A DNA stretch of 64,000 bases from Dechloromonas hankyongensis (lineage in GTDB: Bacteria > Pseudomonadota > Gammaproteobacteria > Burkholderiales > Rhodocyclaceae): NCBI RefSeq assembly GCF_022012295.1, contig NZ_JAKLTN010000002.1, forward strand, positions 186,001-250,000, read 5' to 3'. Within the stretch, counting starts at the first letter, position 1. Every line of letters starts with the position of its first letter. Below are positions 24,557 to 34,247 of the stretch, in pieces. The notes below the pieces were generated by a model, which was not told where the DNA came from, did no database searches, and was given only the letters and a program-made list of their open reading frames with translations. The position numbers and the translations under genes are program-made.

Positions 24557-24991
24557 TTAAAGAAGCAGCGAACCTTCCTTAGGCCTATGCTTCACTTGGG
24601 TGGTGCCAGTCTGCACATCTTCAATGTATTTGACTGCTCGCATATCTTCATTATTGACGTGGTCGACGATCCAGTGGCTGATCACAGGAATCAGTCGCTT
24701 CATATCAACGTTTCCAGTAGCGAGTTTGTCGCGCAAGGTATTGATTTGATCGATGATGGCCCGGTGCTCGGCGACATGATCGATTTGCCAAGGGTACTTT
24801 GCCCGCTCTAACAATCTTTCTTCAAAGGTAAAATGCCAATCGGCATAGTCATGTAGTGCTTCTAGAGAAACCAGCAAGGCTGCATTGTCGCAAGGTCCAT
24901 CAAGATGGGCTGCCAGATCGGACAAGCAGTCCTGCATTACCGAATGTTGTTCATCGACTTGGCTATTGCCTGTCTTCAATAAGGTGACCAT
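24557..24991 (-). CDS. Bacteriohemerythrin (AT-richer than neighbours)
   Basis: 144 residues with the full di-iron ligand set: H16 (VDEQH), H53 and E57 (DWHFTFEE), H72 and H76 (DHVAEH), H111 and D116 (DHVNNED). It is a soluble O2-binding protein. Base composition of the gene and its upstream flank (to about 25240) is visibly lower in GC than the rest of the window, and codon choice includes many A/T-ending codons, which suggests later acquisition. It has no close same-strand partner. Confidence 0.9.
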   Translation of the reverse strand: MVTLLKTGNSQVDEQHSVMQDCLSDLAAHLDGPCDNAALLVSLEALHDYADWHFTFEERLLERAKYPWQIDHVAEHRAIIDQINTLRDKLATGNVDMKRLIPVISHWIVDHVNNEDMRAVKYIEDVQTGTTQVKHRPKEGSLLL

Positions 24992-25253
24992 ATATTGGAC
25001 GGTAGTCTGTTGGTATAAAGCTGCCGTGGTGTTTAAGCAAATTTCATGCCATCTCGACGTATCCGCTAAGGCCGGAGATTTTCAATACCGAATGCCGGTT
25101 TTGCTCTCAGCTTCGGGAAGATTTGGAAAATCGATGTTTACGTTTTTCTCAAAACTGATACCTCCGAGTCTGTCGTTGAGCCCCTGCGTTGCCAGTGGCC
25201 GGTGTGAGTTGCGGCCAGTCACTCGAACTGCTCTAAAGTAAAGGAACCCTGCC

Positions 25254-26093
25254 ATGGACACTTCACTACAGTCGCTCGATCAGATCAGGGCATCCGCCCT
25301 GGATATGGCCGTGCGCTTCGGCCCGAAACTCGTCGTCGCCGTGCTCATCATGTGTGCCGGATACATGGTCGGGCGCTGGGTGGGGCGTGTTCTCGAGCGT
25401 CTGCTGCTGCGCCTGAAGCTCGAGATTCCGGTGCGCTCGCTGCTCGTGCGCATCGCCCAGATTTGCGTCCTGGCCGTTTTCGCCATCATGGCCTTGCAGA
25501 ATCTGGGGATCGAGCTGTTGCCGCTGATTGCCGGCCTGGGCGTGGCGGGGGCCGGTGTCGCATTGGCCATGCAGGGGATACTCGGCAATATCGTGGCAGG
25601 GCTGAGCATCATCTTTACCCGGCCCTTCCATGTCGGCGATTACATCTCCATCGCCAAGGAGGAGGGGGAAGTCCTCGACATCAGCCTGTTCAGCACCACG
25701 CTGGGCCACCCCGATCTGTCGCGGGTGGTGATTCCCAACCGCAAGATCGTCGGCGAGATTCTGCACAATTACGGGCAGATCAGGCGACCCAATATTGCCG
25801 TGGGCATTTCTTACCGCGCCGATGTCGATGCCGCCCTGGCCTTGATCGGCGAAATCCTGAGCGCCAATCCCCGGATTCTGCAGGACCCGGCGCCCAGCGT
25901 CGGGGTTAGTCGATTGTCCGAATCCAGCGTGAACATCAGCGTTTGCCCCTGGGTCAAGGTGCCGGATTACGATGCGGCGATCAGCGAGGTCAACAAGGCG
26001 ATCCTTGATCTGTTCTCGGCGAAGAACATCGCCCTGGCTCTGCCGCAATACGAGGTCAGGATGCTGGGCGGCGCGGCGGAAGGCCGGACTTAG
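25254..26093 (+). CDS. Small-conductance mechanosensitive channel, MscS family
   Basis: 279 residues. Three N-terminal membrane helices are followed by the pore helix with glycine/alanine packing ([38 protein letters not shown], about 95-135). The C-terminal vestibule domain follows. The length equals E. coli MscS. It releases osmolytes on hypo-osmotic shock. Its stop overlaps the stop of the convergent chemoreceptor gene by 4 bp. Confidence 0.93.
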   Translation: MDTSLQSLDQIRASALDMAVRFGPKLVVAVLIMCAGYMVGRWVGRVLERLLLRLKLEIPVRSLLVRIAQICVLAVFAIMALQNLGIELLPLIAGLGVAGAGVALAMQGILGNIVAGLSIIFTRPFHVGDYISIAKEEGEVLDISLFSTTLGHPDLSRVVIPNRKIVGEILHNYGQIRRPNIAVGISYRADVDAALALIGEILSANPRILQDPAPSVGVSRLSESSVNISVCPWVKVPDYDAAISEVNKAILDLFSAKNIALALPQYEVRMLGGAAEGRT

Positions 26094-28117
26094 TCCAGCC
26101 TGAACAGATCGATATCGTTTTCCAGCCGGCTGGCCAAGTCTTTCAGGTGGTGCGCCGTCTGCGCGGTGATCTGCGACGTGGCGCTGTTTTCTTCGGCCAT
26201 CTGGGCGATCCCCTCGACGCGCTGCGCAATTTCGGTGCTGGCCGCACTTTGCTCGCGAAGGGCGTCACTGATCTCATTGATCGCATCGACCGTACGCCCC
26301 GAGCCGCTACGAATCTGCTCGATCGCTTCACCGGCCTGACCGGCGCGCAGCACGCCTTCGCTGACCCGATCCACGCCTTCGGCCATGGCCATCACGGCCT
26401 GTTTGGAACTGTCCTGGATCCCGCCGATCATGCTGGCAATTTCCTGGGTCGAGTGCGTCGTGCGTTCGGCAAGTTTGCGCACTTCATCGGCCACGACGGC
26501 AAATCCTCGGCCTTGTTCGCCGGCGCGGGCGGCCTCGATGGCGGCATTCAGCGCCAGCAGATTCGTCTGGTCGGCGATGTCCTTGATCGTCCCGACGATC
26601 GTCGAAATCTGGGCCGAGTGATCCCCCAGGCTGCGGATGATCGCGGCTGAGCGCTGCACTACGTCGGAAATCCGGTTGATGTCCTCGATGGTTTCGCGCA
26701 TGACTTCGCCGCCCTCTGTCGAAAGCCGGCCGGCGGTACTGGCCTCGCCCTGCGCCTCCTGCGCATTGACCGAGATATGGTTGATGCCCACGGTCATCTG
26801 TTCGACTGCCGCAGCCATGGCCGATGCGGCATCGCTCTGGCTCGACGAGCTTTGCGCCACCTCGCCGGAGGAAACGGCGAGATGATCCGCCGCGGTCGAC
26901 AGTTCATCGGCAGTCTTGCGGGTATTTTTCAACAGCGACGCAATCGATTCGCGCATTTGATTGAATGCATTGGCCACTCTAGCCAGTTCATCCTGGGTTG
27001 CCAGGGATACACGGACAGTGAGATCGCCCTGCGCAATTTGCTCGGCGCTGCGCGCCAGATTCGTCACGGCGCCGCCGATTGCGGAAGAAACCGCGGCCAG
27101 CAGATACATGATCAGCAAGGCCACGCCGACGGCGATCATCACGGTGACGGAGAAAGTGCGCATCAAACGGGCTTCGCGAGACGCCATCAGGTTATCCAGC
27201 TCGGGCAGGAACTGCTCGAACGCATTGCGATACATCGCGTCGATGGTGGCGGTCGACTGTGAAAACCACTCCTCGGCGGGCGTCTGGTATTTCCCGGAAA
27301 GAATGTCCCGCCGCGCGGTTTGCATCAGCCAGGTGAGTTTCGGACCCGTATCCTGCTCCAGCTGGCTGACGCTGGCCGCCACTGCGGCCCGGTTGGCGCC
27401 GGCTCTCTTGAGTGCCCGGATGACGTTTTGATAGCGCGCCTCGCTGGTCACCACGAGGGCCATCAAATCCTCCCTGTCCTGATCCGATGCATCCTTTTTG
27501 CTCAGCATCTGGTTTCCCGTGGCGCGCATTTTTCCGATGCGCTCGATCAAATCAGGCAAGCGGACCAGGGTGGCGTCGATCATGTAGTAGCCATCCGCCT
27601 CGCTGTCCAGCAGCAGGCCGGATTCGTTGACGACGTCATCAATGTAATCCAGCAGATGCTCGATGACGATACGATGCCCCTTGCGATTCTCTGTGGCGTC
27701 CATGCTGTGGCCATTGGCGACCAGTTGCTCCCATTCGGTGCGGATTTCCTTCCATTTTGCGGCGGTCGGCTTTAACACCGGATTGCCATTCAAAACGAAT
27801 TCGGCCTTGTCCATCCATTGTTTGACTTGATTGGCTGCAGCGTCCGCCTGGCTTTTCAATTCGCTTTTGCCGGACAGAACGCCGACCATCAAGCCGCGAT
27901 GCCGTTGTACCTCCTGCAAGGCGTGCAATGTCGGTTGCAGGAGCGCCAGGCCGGCTTGCTCGTTGCGCGTCGCCCGGACCTCATCCCAGAGTTTCGAGCC
28001 GAGCGACGTACCAAGGAAAATGAGCGCCAATACGACGCAGACACTGATAACCGAAAATTTTCCCCGAAAGCTGAGGCGATTCAGCAGGGCAATGGCCGGG
28101 GCGAGAAGGGCGTTCAT
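26090..28117 (-). CDS. Methyl-accepting chemotaxis protein with large periplasmic helical (NIT-like) sensor
   Basis: 675 residues. A membrane helix at about 17-40 is followed by a periplasmic segment of about 270 residues containing [24 protein letters not shown], resembling the nitrate/nitrite-sensing NIT type. A second helix lies near 318-345, HAMP near 345-400, then the receptor bundle with tip [42 protein letters not shown] sequence. The ATG at 28117 has a GGAGA ribosome binding site. It reports periplasmic ligands to CheA/CheW. Ligand identity is unknown; a nitrate-type signal is only a suggestion. Confidence 0.9.
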   Translation of the reverse strand: MNALLAPAIALLNRLSFRGKFSVISVCVVLALIFLGTSLGSKLWDEVRATRNEQAGLALLQPTLHALQEVQRHRGLMVGVLSGKSELKSQADAAANQVKQWMDKAEFVLNGNPVLKPTAAKWKEIRTEWEQLVANGHSMDATENRKGHRIVIEHLLDYIDDVVNESGLLLDSEADGYYMIDATLVRLPDLIERIGKMRATGNQMLSKKDASDQDREDLMALVVTSEARYQNVIRALKRAGANRAAVAASVSQLEQDTGPKLTWLMQTARRDILSGKYQTPAEEWFSQSTATIDAMYRNAFEQFLPELDNLMASREARLMRTFSVTVMIAVGVALLIMYLLAAVSSAIGGAVTNLARSAEQIAQGDLTVRVSLATQDELARVANAFNQMRESIASLLKNTRKTADELSTAADHLAVSSGEVAQSSSSQSDAASAMAAAVEQMTVGINHISVNAQEAQGEASTAGRLSTEGGEVMRETIEDINRISDVVQRSAAIIRSLGDHSAQISTIVGTIKDIADQTNLLALNAAIEAARAGEQGRGFAVVADEVRKLAERTTHSTQEIASMIGGIQDSSKQAVMAMAEGVDRVSEGVLRAGQAGEAIEQIRSGSGRTVDAINEISDALREQSAASTEIAQRVEGIAQMAEENSATSQITAQTAHHLKDLASRLENDIDLFRLD

Positions 28118-28462
28118 GAAAATTATCTCCGGTGGCTTCTGGCGGCAGTGCCTTCGTTAGCAAATGCAAAAGGTGCGGAAATAACCGACAACATGGAAAC
28201 CCGGCAAACGCGAGCGAAAGATTCCATAATCCCCCCTTCATTGTTGCGGGATTAGATTGCGCTATCGATTTTCGGTTCCCTGGCCGCATCTGCCATACAA
28301 CCCGGTGGTGCGCATCTGCGAATGGGCCCGGCCTCGACCTCGCTGCAAGGTGGTCTTGGTGGCAGCTTTCTCGTCGCCGTTGCGACTAAACTACGCATTT
28401 TTGGTGACTGGCCAGCCAGCGCCTCAATCGCCCAACGTGGCGCTTCAGCCAGGATTTAGCGC
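28118..28462. other. 345-bp divergent intergenic region between a chemoreceptor and PBP1A
   Basis: It contains the promoters of both divergent genes. One inverted repeat, TAATCCC (28227-28233) and GGGATTA (28248-28254), is visible with 14 nt between arms. No convincing open reading frame, RNA motif or flagellar sigma-28 promoter was recognised. Confidence 0.5.
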
Positions 28463-30799
28463 GTGAGTTTCATTTCGACAGTCGTCAACTTTCTTGCCTT
28501 GCCCTTTGCCACCGCCAGTTACCGCAAGGACCTGCGGCGTACCCTGCTGGCGCTGGGCGCCGATGGCGCGCTGGCGGTGCTGGTGCTGATCATCGCCATG
28601 TTGCTGACCGTCCTGCCCAGCCTGCCCTCATTCGACGTCGTGACCGACTATCGCCCGAAGATTCCCTTGCGGGTTTATACCGCCGACGGTGCGCTGCTCG
28701 GCGAGTTTGGCGACGAACACCGGGACTTCACGCCGATCAAGGAAATTCCCCCGGTCCTGAAGGATGCCTTGCTGTCAATCGAGGATTCGCGCTTCTACGA
28801 GCATAGCGGCGTTGATTACCGCGGCGTCCTGCGCGCGCTGGTCGCCGATCTGACCGGCGGCTTCCGCCAGGGCGCGTCGACCATCACCATGCAGGTGGCG
28901 CGCGCTTTCTTCCTGTCGCAGGAAAAGACCGTCAGGCGCAAATTGACCGAGGTGGTGCTGGCCTATCGCATCGAATCGGCCTTGAGCAAGGACCAGATCC
29001 TCGAGTTGTACATGAACCAGATCTACCTCGGCCAGCGCACGCATGGCTTTGCCGCCGCGGCCCGAACCTATTTCAACAAGCGTCTCCCGGAGCTGACCCT
29101 GGCCGAAGCGGCCATGCTGGCCGGCATCCCGCAGAACCCGGCCAAGCGCAATCCGGCGGTCAACCCGGTACGCGCCAAGGCCCGTCAGGAACTCGTCCTG
29201 AAGCGCATGTTGCAACTGGGCAAGATCACCCAGGCGCAATACGCCGAGGCCGCCAACCAGCCGCTCAAGATCAGCCGCAGCCTGCAATTCGAGGCCCATG
29301 CCGACTATGTCGCCGAACTGGTCCGCCAGCAGCTCTATGCGCAATACAAGGGCGATGCCTACACCCAGGGTTTGAACGTTTACACCACGCTCGACAAGGC
29401 CGAACAGAACGCGGCCTACGACTCGGTGCGGCGCAATGTGCTGGCCTACGACCAGCGCCACGGCTACCGTGGGCCGGAAGGTTTCGTTGACCTGCCGTCC
29501 GATGCCGACGAGCAGGAAGATGCCATCGACCGTATCCTGGCCAAGCATCCGAGCAGCGACAACCTGATTTCCGCCGTCGTTACCGAAGTCTCACCCAAAC
29601 TGGTCCGGGCCGAACCCGCCTCCGGCGACACCATCGAAATCAAGGGCGAAGGGCTGCGTTTTGCCGCCCGCGCCCTGCAGCCGAACGCCAAGGTCGATGC
29701 CAAAATCCGCGTCGGTTCGGTGATCCGCGCCAGCCAGGACGGCAAAGGCCGGTGGTCTATCAGCCAGATGCCGGAAGTCGATGCCGCCTTCGTCGCCTTG
29801 AATGCCGAGGATGGTTCCTACCGGGCCATGGTCGGCGGCTTCGATTTTTCCCGCAACCAGTTCAACCACGTCACCAACGCCTGGCGCCAGCCGGGGTCGA
29901 GCATCAAGCCCTTCGTCTATTCGGCGGCGCTGGAGAAGGGCTTTTCGCCGGCCACCCTGATGAACGACGCGCCGCTGTCGCTGCCCGGCGGCGAAAACGG
30001 CCAGCCCTGGGAGCCGAAAAACGATGACGGCTTCGACGGCGCGATGACCCTGCGCCAGGCCCTGGCACGCTCGAAGAACGTGGTTGCCGTCCGCCTGCTG
30101 CAAGCCATTTCGCCCAACTATGCGCGCGACTATCTGCAGCGCTTCGGCTTCGATGCCGCCAAGCATCCGGCCAATCTGACCATGACCCTGGGCAGCGGCT
30201 CGGTCACCCCGCTGCAGATGGCTGGCGCCTACGCGGTCTTCGCCAATGGCGGCTACCGGGTCACGCCCCGGCTGGTCCAGAAAATCACCGATGCTCGCGG
30301 CAATGTGCTGTGGGAGGCGCCACCGCCGCCGGCCCGGGAGGACGAGCAACGCGCCATCGACCCGCGCAACGCTTTCATCATGGACAGCATGCTGCGCGAG
30401 GTGGTCAGGAGCGGCACCGGCGCCGCGGCCAGCCAGCGCCTGGGGCGGTACGACCTGGCGGGCAAGACCGGCACCACCAGCAATGCGGTCGACGGCTGGT
30501 TTGCCGGCTATTCCGGCAACGTCGTGGCGGTGTCGTGGATGGGGCACGACCAGCCCAAATCGCTGGGCGGCCGCGAATTCGGCGCCACCCTGGCCTTGCC
30601 GATCTGGATCGACTACATGCGCCAGGCGCTGTCCGGTAAGCCGCCCAACGAAAGAAAGCCGCCGCCGGGTGTCTCCTTTGTCGACGGCGACTGGCTGTAC
30701 GACGAATTCAAGGGCGACGAGGGGGTCAAGGCGCTGGATGTCGAAGAATCGCCGCTCAAATCGATTTTCGACACGCTCAAGAAGGTGTTTGGCGGCTGA
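28463..30799 (+). CDS. mrcA: Penicillin-binding protein 1A (bifunctional transglycosylase/transpeptidase)
   Basis: 778 residues, GTG start. One N-terminal membrane anchor lies at about 28-52. The GT51 glycosyltransferase covers about 60-240 (EDSRFYEHSGVDYRG with catalytic Glu, QGASTITMQVAR). An OB-like insert follows, then the transpeptidase with S479-x-x-K482 (PGSSIKPFVYSAALEKG), SKN and KTGTTSNAVDGWFAGY. It polymerises and cross-links peptidoglycan in the periplasm. Class-A PBP1A proteins of betaproteobacteria have this length. A strong inverted repeat follows the stop codon. Confidence 0.95.
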   Translation: MSFISTVVNFLALPFATASYRKDLRRTLLALGADGALAVLVLIIAMLLTVLPSLPSFDVVTDYRPKIPLRVYTADGALLGEFGDEHRDFTPIKEIPPVLKDALLSIEDSRFYEHSGVDYRGVLRALVADLTGGFRQGASTITMQVARAFFLSQEKTVRRKLTEVVLAYRIESALSKDQILELYMNQIYLGQRTHGFAAAARTYFNKRLPELTLAEAAMLAGIPQNPAKRNPAVNPVRAKARQELVLKRMLQLGKITQAQYAEAANQPLKISRSLQFEAHADYVAELVRQQLYAQYKGDAYTQGLNVYTTLDKAEQNAAYDSVRRNVLAYDQRHGYRGPEGFVDLPSDADEQEDAIDRILAKHPSSDNLISAVVTEVSPKLVRAEPASGDTIEIKGEGLRFAARALQPNAKVDAKIRVGSVIRASQDGKGRWSISQMPEVDAAFVALNAEDGSYRAMVGGFDFSRNQFNHVTNAWRQPGSSIKPFVYSAALEKGFSPATLMNDAPLSLPGGENGQPWEPKNDDGFDGAMTLRQALARSKNVVAVRLLQAISPNYARDYLQRFGFDAAKHPANLTMTLGSGSVTPLQMAGAYAVFANGGYRVTPRLVQKITDARGNVLWEAPPPPAREDEQRAIDPRNAFIMDSMLREVVRSGTGAAASQRLGRYDLAGKTGTTSNAVDGWFAGYSGNVVAVSWMGHDQPKSLGGREFGATLALPIWIDYMRQALSGKPPNERKPPPGVSFVDGDWLYDEFKGDEGVKALDVEESPLKSIFDTLKKVFGG

Positions 30800-30833
30800 A
30801 GCGTCGCTTGTTTCCTTGAGCTGCTGGGAAGCA

Positions 30834-30857
30834 CGGTTTTTCCGTCGGGAAAAACCG
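30834..30857. terminator. Perfect 10-bp inverted repeat after PBP1A gene
   Basis: CGGTTTTTCC (30834-30843) and GGAAAAACCG (30848-30857) surround GTCG. The T-rich and A-rich arms resemble a terminator hairpin, followed by GGCCGTTTTGTTTTG. It lies between mrcA and the OsmC-YcaO gene, 46 bp before the latter's start. Confidence 0.6.
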
Positions 30858-30902
30858 ATAATAGCGGCCGTTTTGTTTTGAACGCTATTTTGGAAGTCCC
30901 GC

Positions 30903-33110
30903 ATGGAAATCAAGGTCAATTTTCTCGACAAGCTGCGTCTCGAGGCCAAGTTCGACGACTTCACGGTCATCGCCGATCAGCCCATCCGCTACAAGGGCGA
31001 CGGCTCGGCGCCGGGGCCGTTCGACTACTTCCTGGCGTCGTCGGCCTTGTGCGCGGCCTACTTCGTGAAGCTGTACTGCACCACGCGCAACATCCCGACA
31101 GACAACATCCGCCTGTCGCAAAACAACATCGTCGATCCGGAAAACCGCTACCAGCAGATTTTCAAGATCCAGGTCGAGCTGCCGGAGGATATTTCGGCCA
31201 AGGACCGCGAGGGCATCCTGCGTTCCATCGACCGGTGCACAGTGAAAAAAGTGGTGCAGACCGGGCCCGAGTTCGTGATCGAGGAAGTCGAGAATCTCGA
31301 TGCCGACGCGCAGGCCCTGCTGACCCTGAATCCGGATTCGAAAGCGCAGACCTATATCGCCGGCAAGGACCTGCCGCTGGAGCAGACCATCGCCAATATG
31401 TCGGGCTTTCTGGCCGGCCTCGGCATCAAGATTGAGATCGCCTCGTGGCGCAATCTGGTGCCCAACGTCTGGTCGCTGCATATTCGCGATGCGCACTCGC
31501 CAATGTGCTTCACCAACGGCAAGGGATCGACCAAGGAAAGCGCGCTGGCCTCGGCGCTGGGCGAATACATCGAGCGCCTGAACTGCAACCATTTCTACAA
31601 CGACCAGTTCTGGGGCGAGGAAATCGGCAACGCGGCCTTCGTGCATTACCCGGAAGAACGCTGGTTCAAGCCGGGCAAGAAGGATGCGCTGCCCAAGGGC
31701 CTGCTCGACGACTATTGCCTGGAAATCTACAACCCGGACGGCGAGCTGCGCGCTTCGCACCTCTACGACACCAACTCCGGCAATACCGAGCGCGGCATCT
31801 GCACGCTGCCCTATGTCCGCCAGTCGGACGGCGAAACGGTTTATTTTCCGACCAACCTGATCGACAACCTGTTCCTCAGCAACGGCATGAGCGCCGGCAA
31901 TACCTTGCCTGAAGCGCAGGTGCAGTGCCTGTCGGAAATTTTCGAGCGCGCGGTCAAACGCGAAATCCTCGAAGGCGAAATCGCGCTGCCCGACGTGCCG
32001 GCCGAGGTGCTGGCCAAATACCCCGGCATCGTCGCCGGCATAGCGGAACTGGAAAAGCAGGGCTTCCCGGTGCTGGTCAAGGACGCCTCGCTGGGCGGCG
32101 AATTCCCGGTGATGTGCGTGACCCTGATGAACCCGCGCACCGGCGGCGTGTTTGCCTCCTTCGGCGCGCATCCCAGCCCGGAGGTGGCGCTCGAGCGCAG
32201 CCTGACCGAGCTGCTGCAGGGGCGCAGTTTCGAGGGGCTCAACGACCTGCCGCGGCCGACCTTCGAGAGCAACGCCGTCACCGAGCCGAACAACTTCGTC
32301 GAACACTTCATCGATTCCAGCGGCGTGGTGTCGTGGCGCTTTTTCAGCGCCAAGGCCGATTACGACTTCGTCGAGTGGGACTTTTCCGGCCACGGCGAAA
32401 ACTCCAATGCCGACGAGGCCGCCGCCTTGTTCGGCATCCTCGCCGGCATGGGCAAGGAAGCGTACATGGCGGTCTATGACCAGCTCGGCGCTACGGCCTG
32501 CCGCATCCTGGTACCCGGTTATTCGGAAATCTATCCGGTGGAGGACCTGATCTGGGACAACACCAACAAGGCGTTGCACTTCCGCGCCGACATCCTGAAT
32601 CTGCACAGCCTGGACGATAACGCCCTGGAAGCGCTGCTCGAACGGCTGGAAGACAGCGAGCTGGACGACTACACCGACATCATCACGCTGATCGGCGTCG
32701 AGTTTGACGAGAACACCGACTGGGGCCAATTGACCATTCTGGAGTTGAAGCTGCTGATCAATCTCGCCTTGCAGGAATTCGAAGCGGCGCAGGAACTGGT
32801 CAAAGCCTACCTGCAATACAACGAGAATACCGTCGAGCGCGGCCTGTTCTACCAGGCCCTGGACGTGGTGCTCGAGGTGGTGCTCGACGACGAGCTGGAA
32901 CTGGCCGATTACGAGACCAACTTCCGCCGCATGTTCGGTGATCCCCGCATGGACGCGGCGATAGGATCGGTGGACGGCAGTGTGCGCTTCTTCGGCCTGA
33001 CGCCGACCAGCCTGAAACTGGAAGGGCTGGACCGGCACCAACGCCTGATCGACAGCTACCGGAAGGTGCACCAGGCGCGGGCCAAGGCCGCTTCAACGGT
33101 CGATAACTGA
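30903..33110 (+). CDS. OsmC-YcaO fusion protein
   Basis: 735 residues. Residues 1-150 form an OsmC/Ohr-like domain with two candidate redox cysteines, C50 (SSALCAAYF) and C112 (DRCTVKK). About 190-560 is a YcaO ATP-dependent cyclodehydratase-type domain (NGKGSTKESALASALGEYIERLNCNHFY; LPEAQVQCLSEIFERAVKREI; SFGAHPSPEVALERSLTELLQGR). An acidic helical C-terminus follows. E. coli YcaO lacks the OsmC part and is linked to RimO-dependent methylthiolation of ribosomal protein S12. No precursor peptide or TOMM dehydrogenase is next to it, so a housekeeping rather than natural-product role is more likely. The ATG follows GGAAG. Confidence 0.9.
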   Translation: MEIKVNFLDKLRLEAKFDDFTVIADQPIRYKGDGSAPGPFDYFLASSALCAAYFVKLYCTTRNIPTDNIRLSQNNIVDPENRYQQIFKIQVELPEDISAKDREGILRSIDRCTVKKVVQTGPEFVIEEVENLDADAQALLTLNPDSKAQTYIAGKDLPLEQTIANMSGFLAGLGIKIEIASWRNLVPNVWSLHIRDAHSPMCFTNGKGSTKESALASALGEYIERLNCNHFYNDQFWGEEIGNAAFVHYPEERWFKPGKKDALPKGLLDDYCLEIYNPDGELRASHLYDTNSGNTERGICTLPYVRQSDGETVYFPTNLIDNLFLSNGMSAGNTLPEAQVQCLSEIFERAVKREILEGEIALPDVPAEVLAKYPGIVAGIAELEKQGFPVLVKDASLGGEFPVMCVTLMNPRTGGVFASFGAHPSPEVALERSLTELLQGRSFEGLNDLPRPTFESNAVTEPNNFVEHFIDSSGVVSWRFFSAKADYDFVEWDFSGHGENSNADEAAALFGILAGMGKEAYMAVYDQLGATACRILVPGYSEIYPVEDLIWDNTNKALHFRADILNLHSLDDNALEALLERLEDSELDDYTDIITLIGVEFDENTDWGQLTILELKLLINLALQEFEAAQELVKAYLQYNENTVERGLFYQALDVVLEVVLDDELELADYETNFRRMFGDPRMDAAIGSVDGSVRFFGLTPTSLKLEGLDRHQRLIDSYRKVHQARAKAASTVDN

Positions 33111-33137
33111 GACGGCAGACGAGTTTCCGGTGACTGG

Positions 33138-34217
33138 CTAATGGACCATCTGTTCAGCCAGTCGCCTGGCCAGATCCAGCAACTCTCCGCTGTTTTCCAG
33201 ACCCTCCAGGAAGCGTTGGGGAACTCCCGAAAGACCGGTTTGCGCGCCGGCCAGGGCGCCAGTGAGGATGGCACGTGCCTGGTTCTGCCCCCCGCCGTTC
33301 ACCGCATTCAGCACGGCGGACTCGAAGTCGTCATGAAAGCGTGCGGCCAGATAGTAAGCGGCGGGAAACTGGTGATAGACCGCGCAGGGCAGGCCATAAA
33401 CCAGCGAAACCTTCCAGGCCGGCTCGATGCGGATATCGGGATCGATCGCCGCAGTGGCGATCGCCGACGGGCCAAGCAGGGCATCCGGCGACGGAAAAAG
33501 CCCGGCTCTGGATGGTTCCGCCTGTCCGGGTTGCGGCGCTTGCAAATCGCCGCTGGTGACGGCGTGGAAAGGCAGTTCCCCCGATTTGACCCGCGCCATT
33601 AGTTTGCGCGAGATGCCGGAATCCAGGGTCTGCCCTTCGACCAGCATGCCGAGCAGCGCGCCGTAGGCCACGGTCATCGCCACCACCGTCCCATCCGTCT
33701 GTGTCAGCTGTGTGTTCCGGGTAACGGCCGACGCCAGTTCGGCCGGCCGTAGCGCGTAACGGATCGCAATGGCCAGAATGCGCTCGGCGGCTTCGGTGGT
33801 GTCCGCGTTGCCCGCTACCTGCCCCCACGGCAATCCGGCTTTCACCCGCTTATGCCACGCCGCCCGGATGGACTGGCTGGTGTAGCCGCCCGGCCCGTTC
33901 ATCGGTGTCCCGTCGAGCAGCGGGAACAGTTCGGTATCCAGGCGATGGCAAAAGTCGGCTTCGTCGTACCCGCCGCAATCGACCAGCGACTGCACGGTCA
34001 GCCGCAGCAGGATACCCGCTTGCGAAGCCTGTCCCGCCTTCCGGCCGGCGTGATAGCGCCCCGGCTTGGGTGCGGTGTAGTCGCTGATCCACGGGCCGTA
34101 ATCGGCCCGCATCTGGTCCAGGTCGTAGTACCAGTGGGGGCCGAGGGCGAGGGCGTCGCCAATGAAGCCACCCATCAAGGCGCCCATGGCGCGATCTTCG
34201 GGCGAGTGTGCGGGCAT
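33138..34217 (-). CDS. ADP-ribosylglycohydrolase family protein
   Basis: 359 residues from the ATG at 34217 (MPAHSPEDRAMGALMGGFIGDALALGPHWYYD), preceded by GGAAGA. A TTG at 34247 is possible but lacks support. The family motif GAxxGxxxGDALG is present as GALMGGFIGDALALG near residues 12-26. Such all-helical enzymes remove ADP-ribose from proteins or related substrates, often through two Mg2+ ions. The start lies 30 bp after the stop of yghU on the same strand. Its substrate is unknown; members are also found that act on other glycosidic bonds. Confidence 0.85.
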   Translation of the reverse strand: MPAHSPEDRAMGALMGGFIGDALALGPHWYYDLDQMRADYGPWISDYTAPKPGRYHAGRKAGQASQAGILLRLTVQSLVDCGGYDEADFCHRLDTELFPLLDGTPMNGPGGYTSQSIRAAWHKRVKAGLPWGQVAGNADTTEAAERILAIAIRYALRPAELASAVTRNTQLTQTDGTVVAMTVAYGALLGMLVEGQTLDSGISRKLMARVKSGELPFHAVTSGDLQAPQPGQAEPSRAGLFPSPDALLGPSAIATAAIDPDIRIEPAWKVSLVYGLPCAVYHQFPAAYYLAARFHDDFESAVLNAVNGGGQNQARAILTGALAGAQTGLSGVPQRFLEGLENSGELLDLARRLAEQMVH

Positions 34218-34247
34218 CTTAATCTTCCATGGAGCGGCTACCGGCAA

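Noticed and set aside
30885..33071. 728-codon open frame on the minus strand
   Set aside because: It is the exact antisense shadow of the OsmC-YcaO gene, kept open by GC-rich codon bias; its product is low-complexity and resembles no family.
30903..33110. Thiazole/oxazole-modified microcin cluster
   Set aside because: YcaO is present, but there is no precursor peptide, no dehydrogenase and no dedicated exporter nearby.
33138..34217. Calling this gene DraG (nitrogenase reactivation)
   Set aside because: No DraT or nif genes are in the window; only the general ADP-ribosylglycohydrolase family can be supported.
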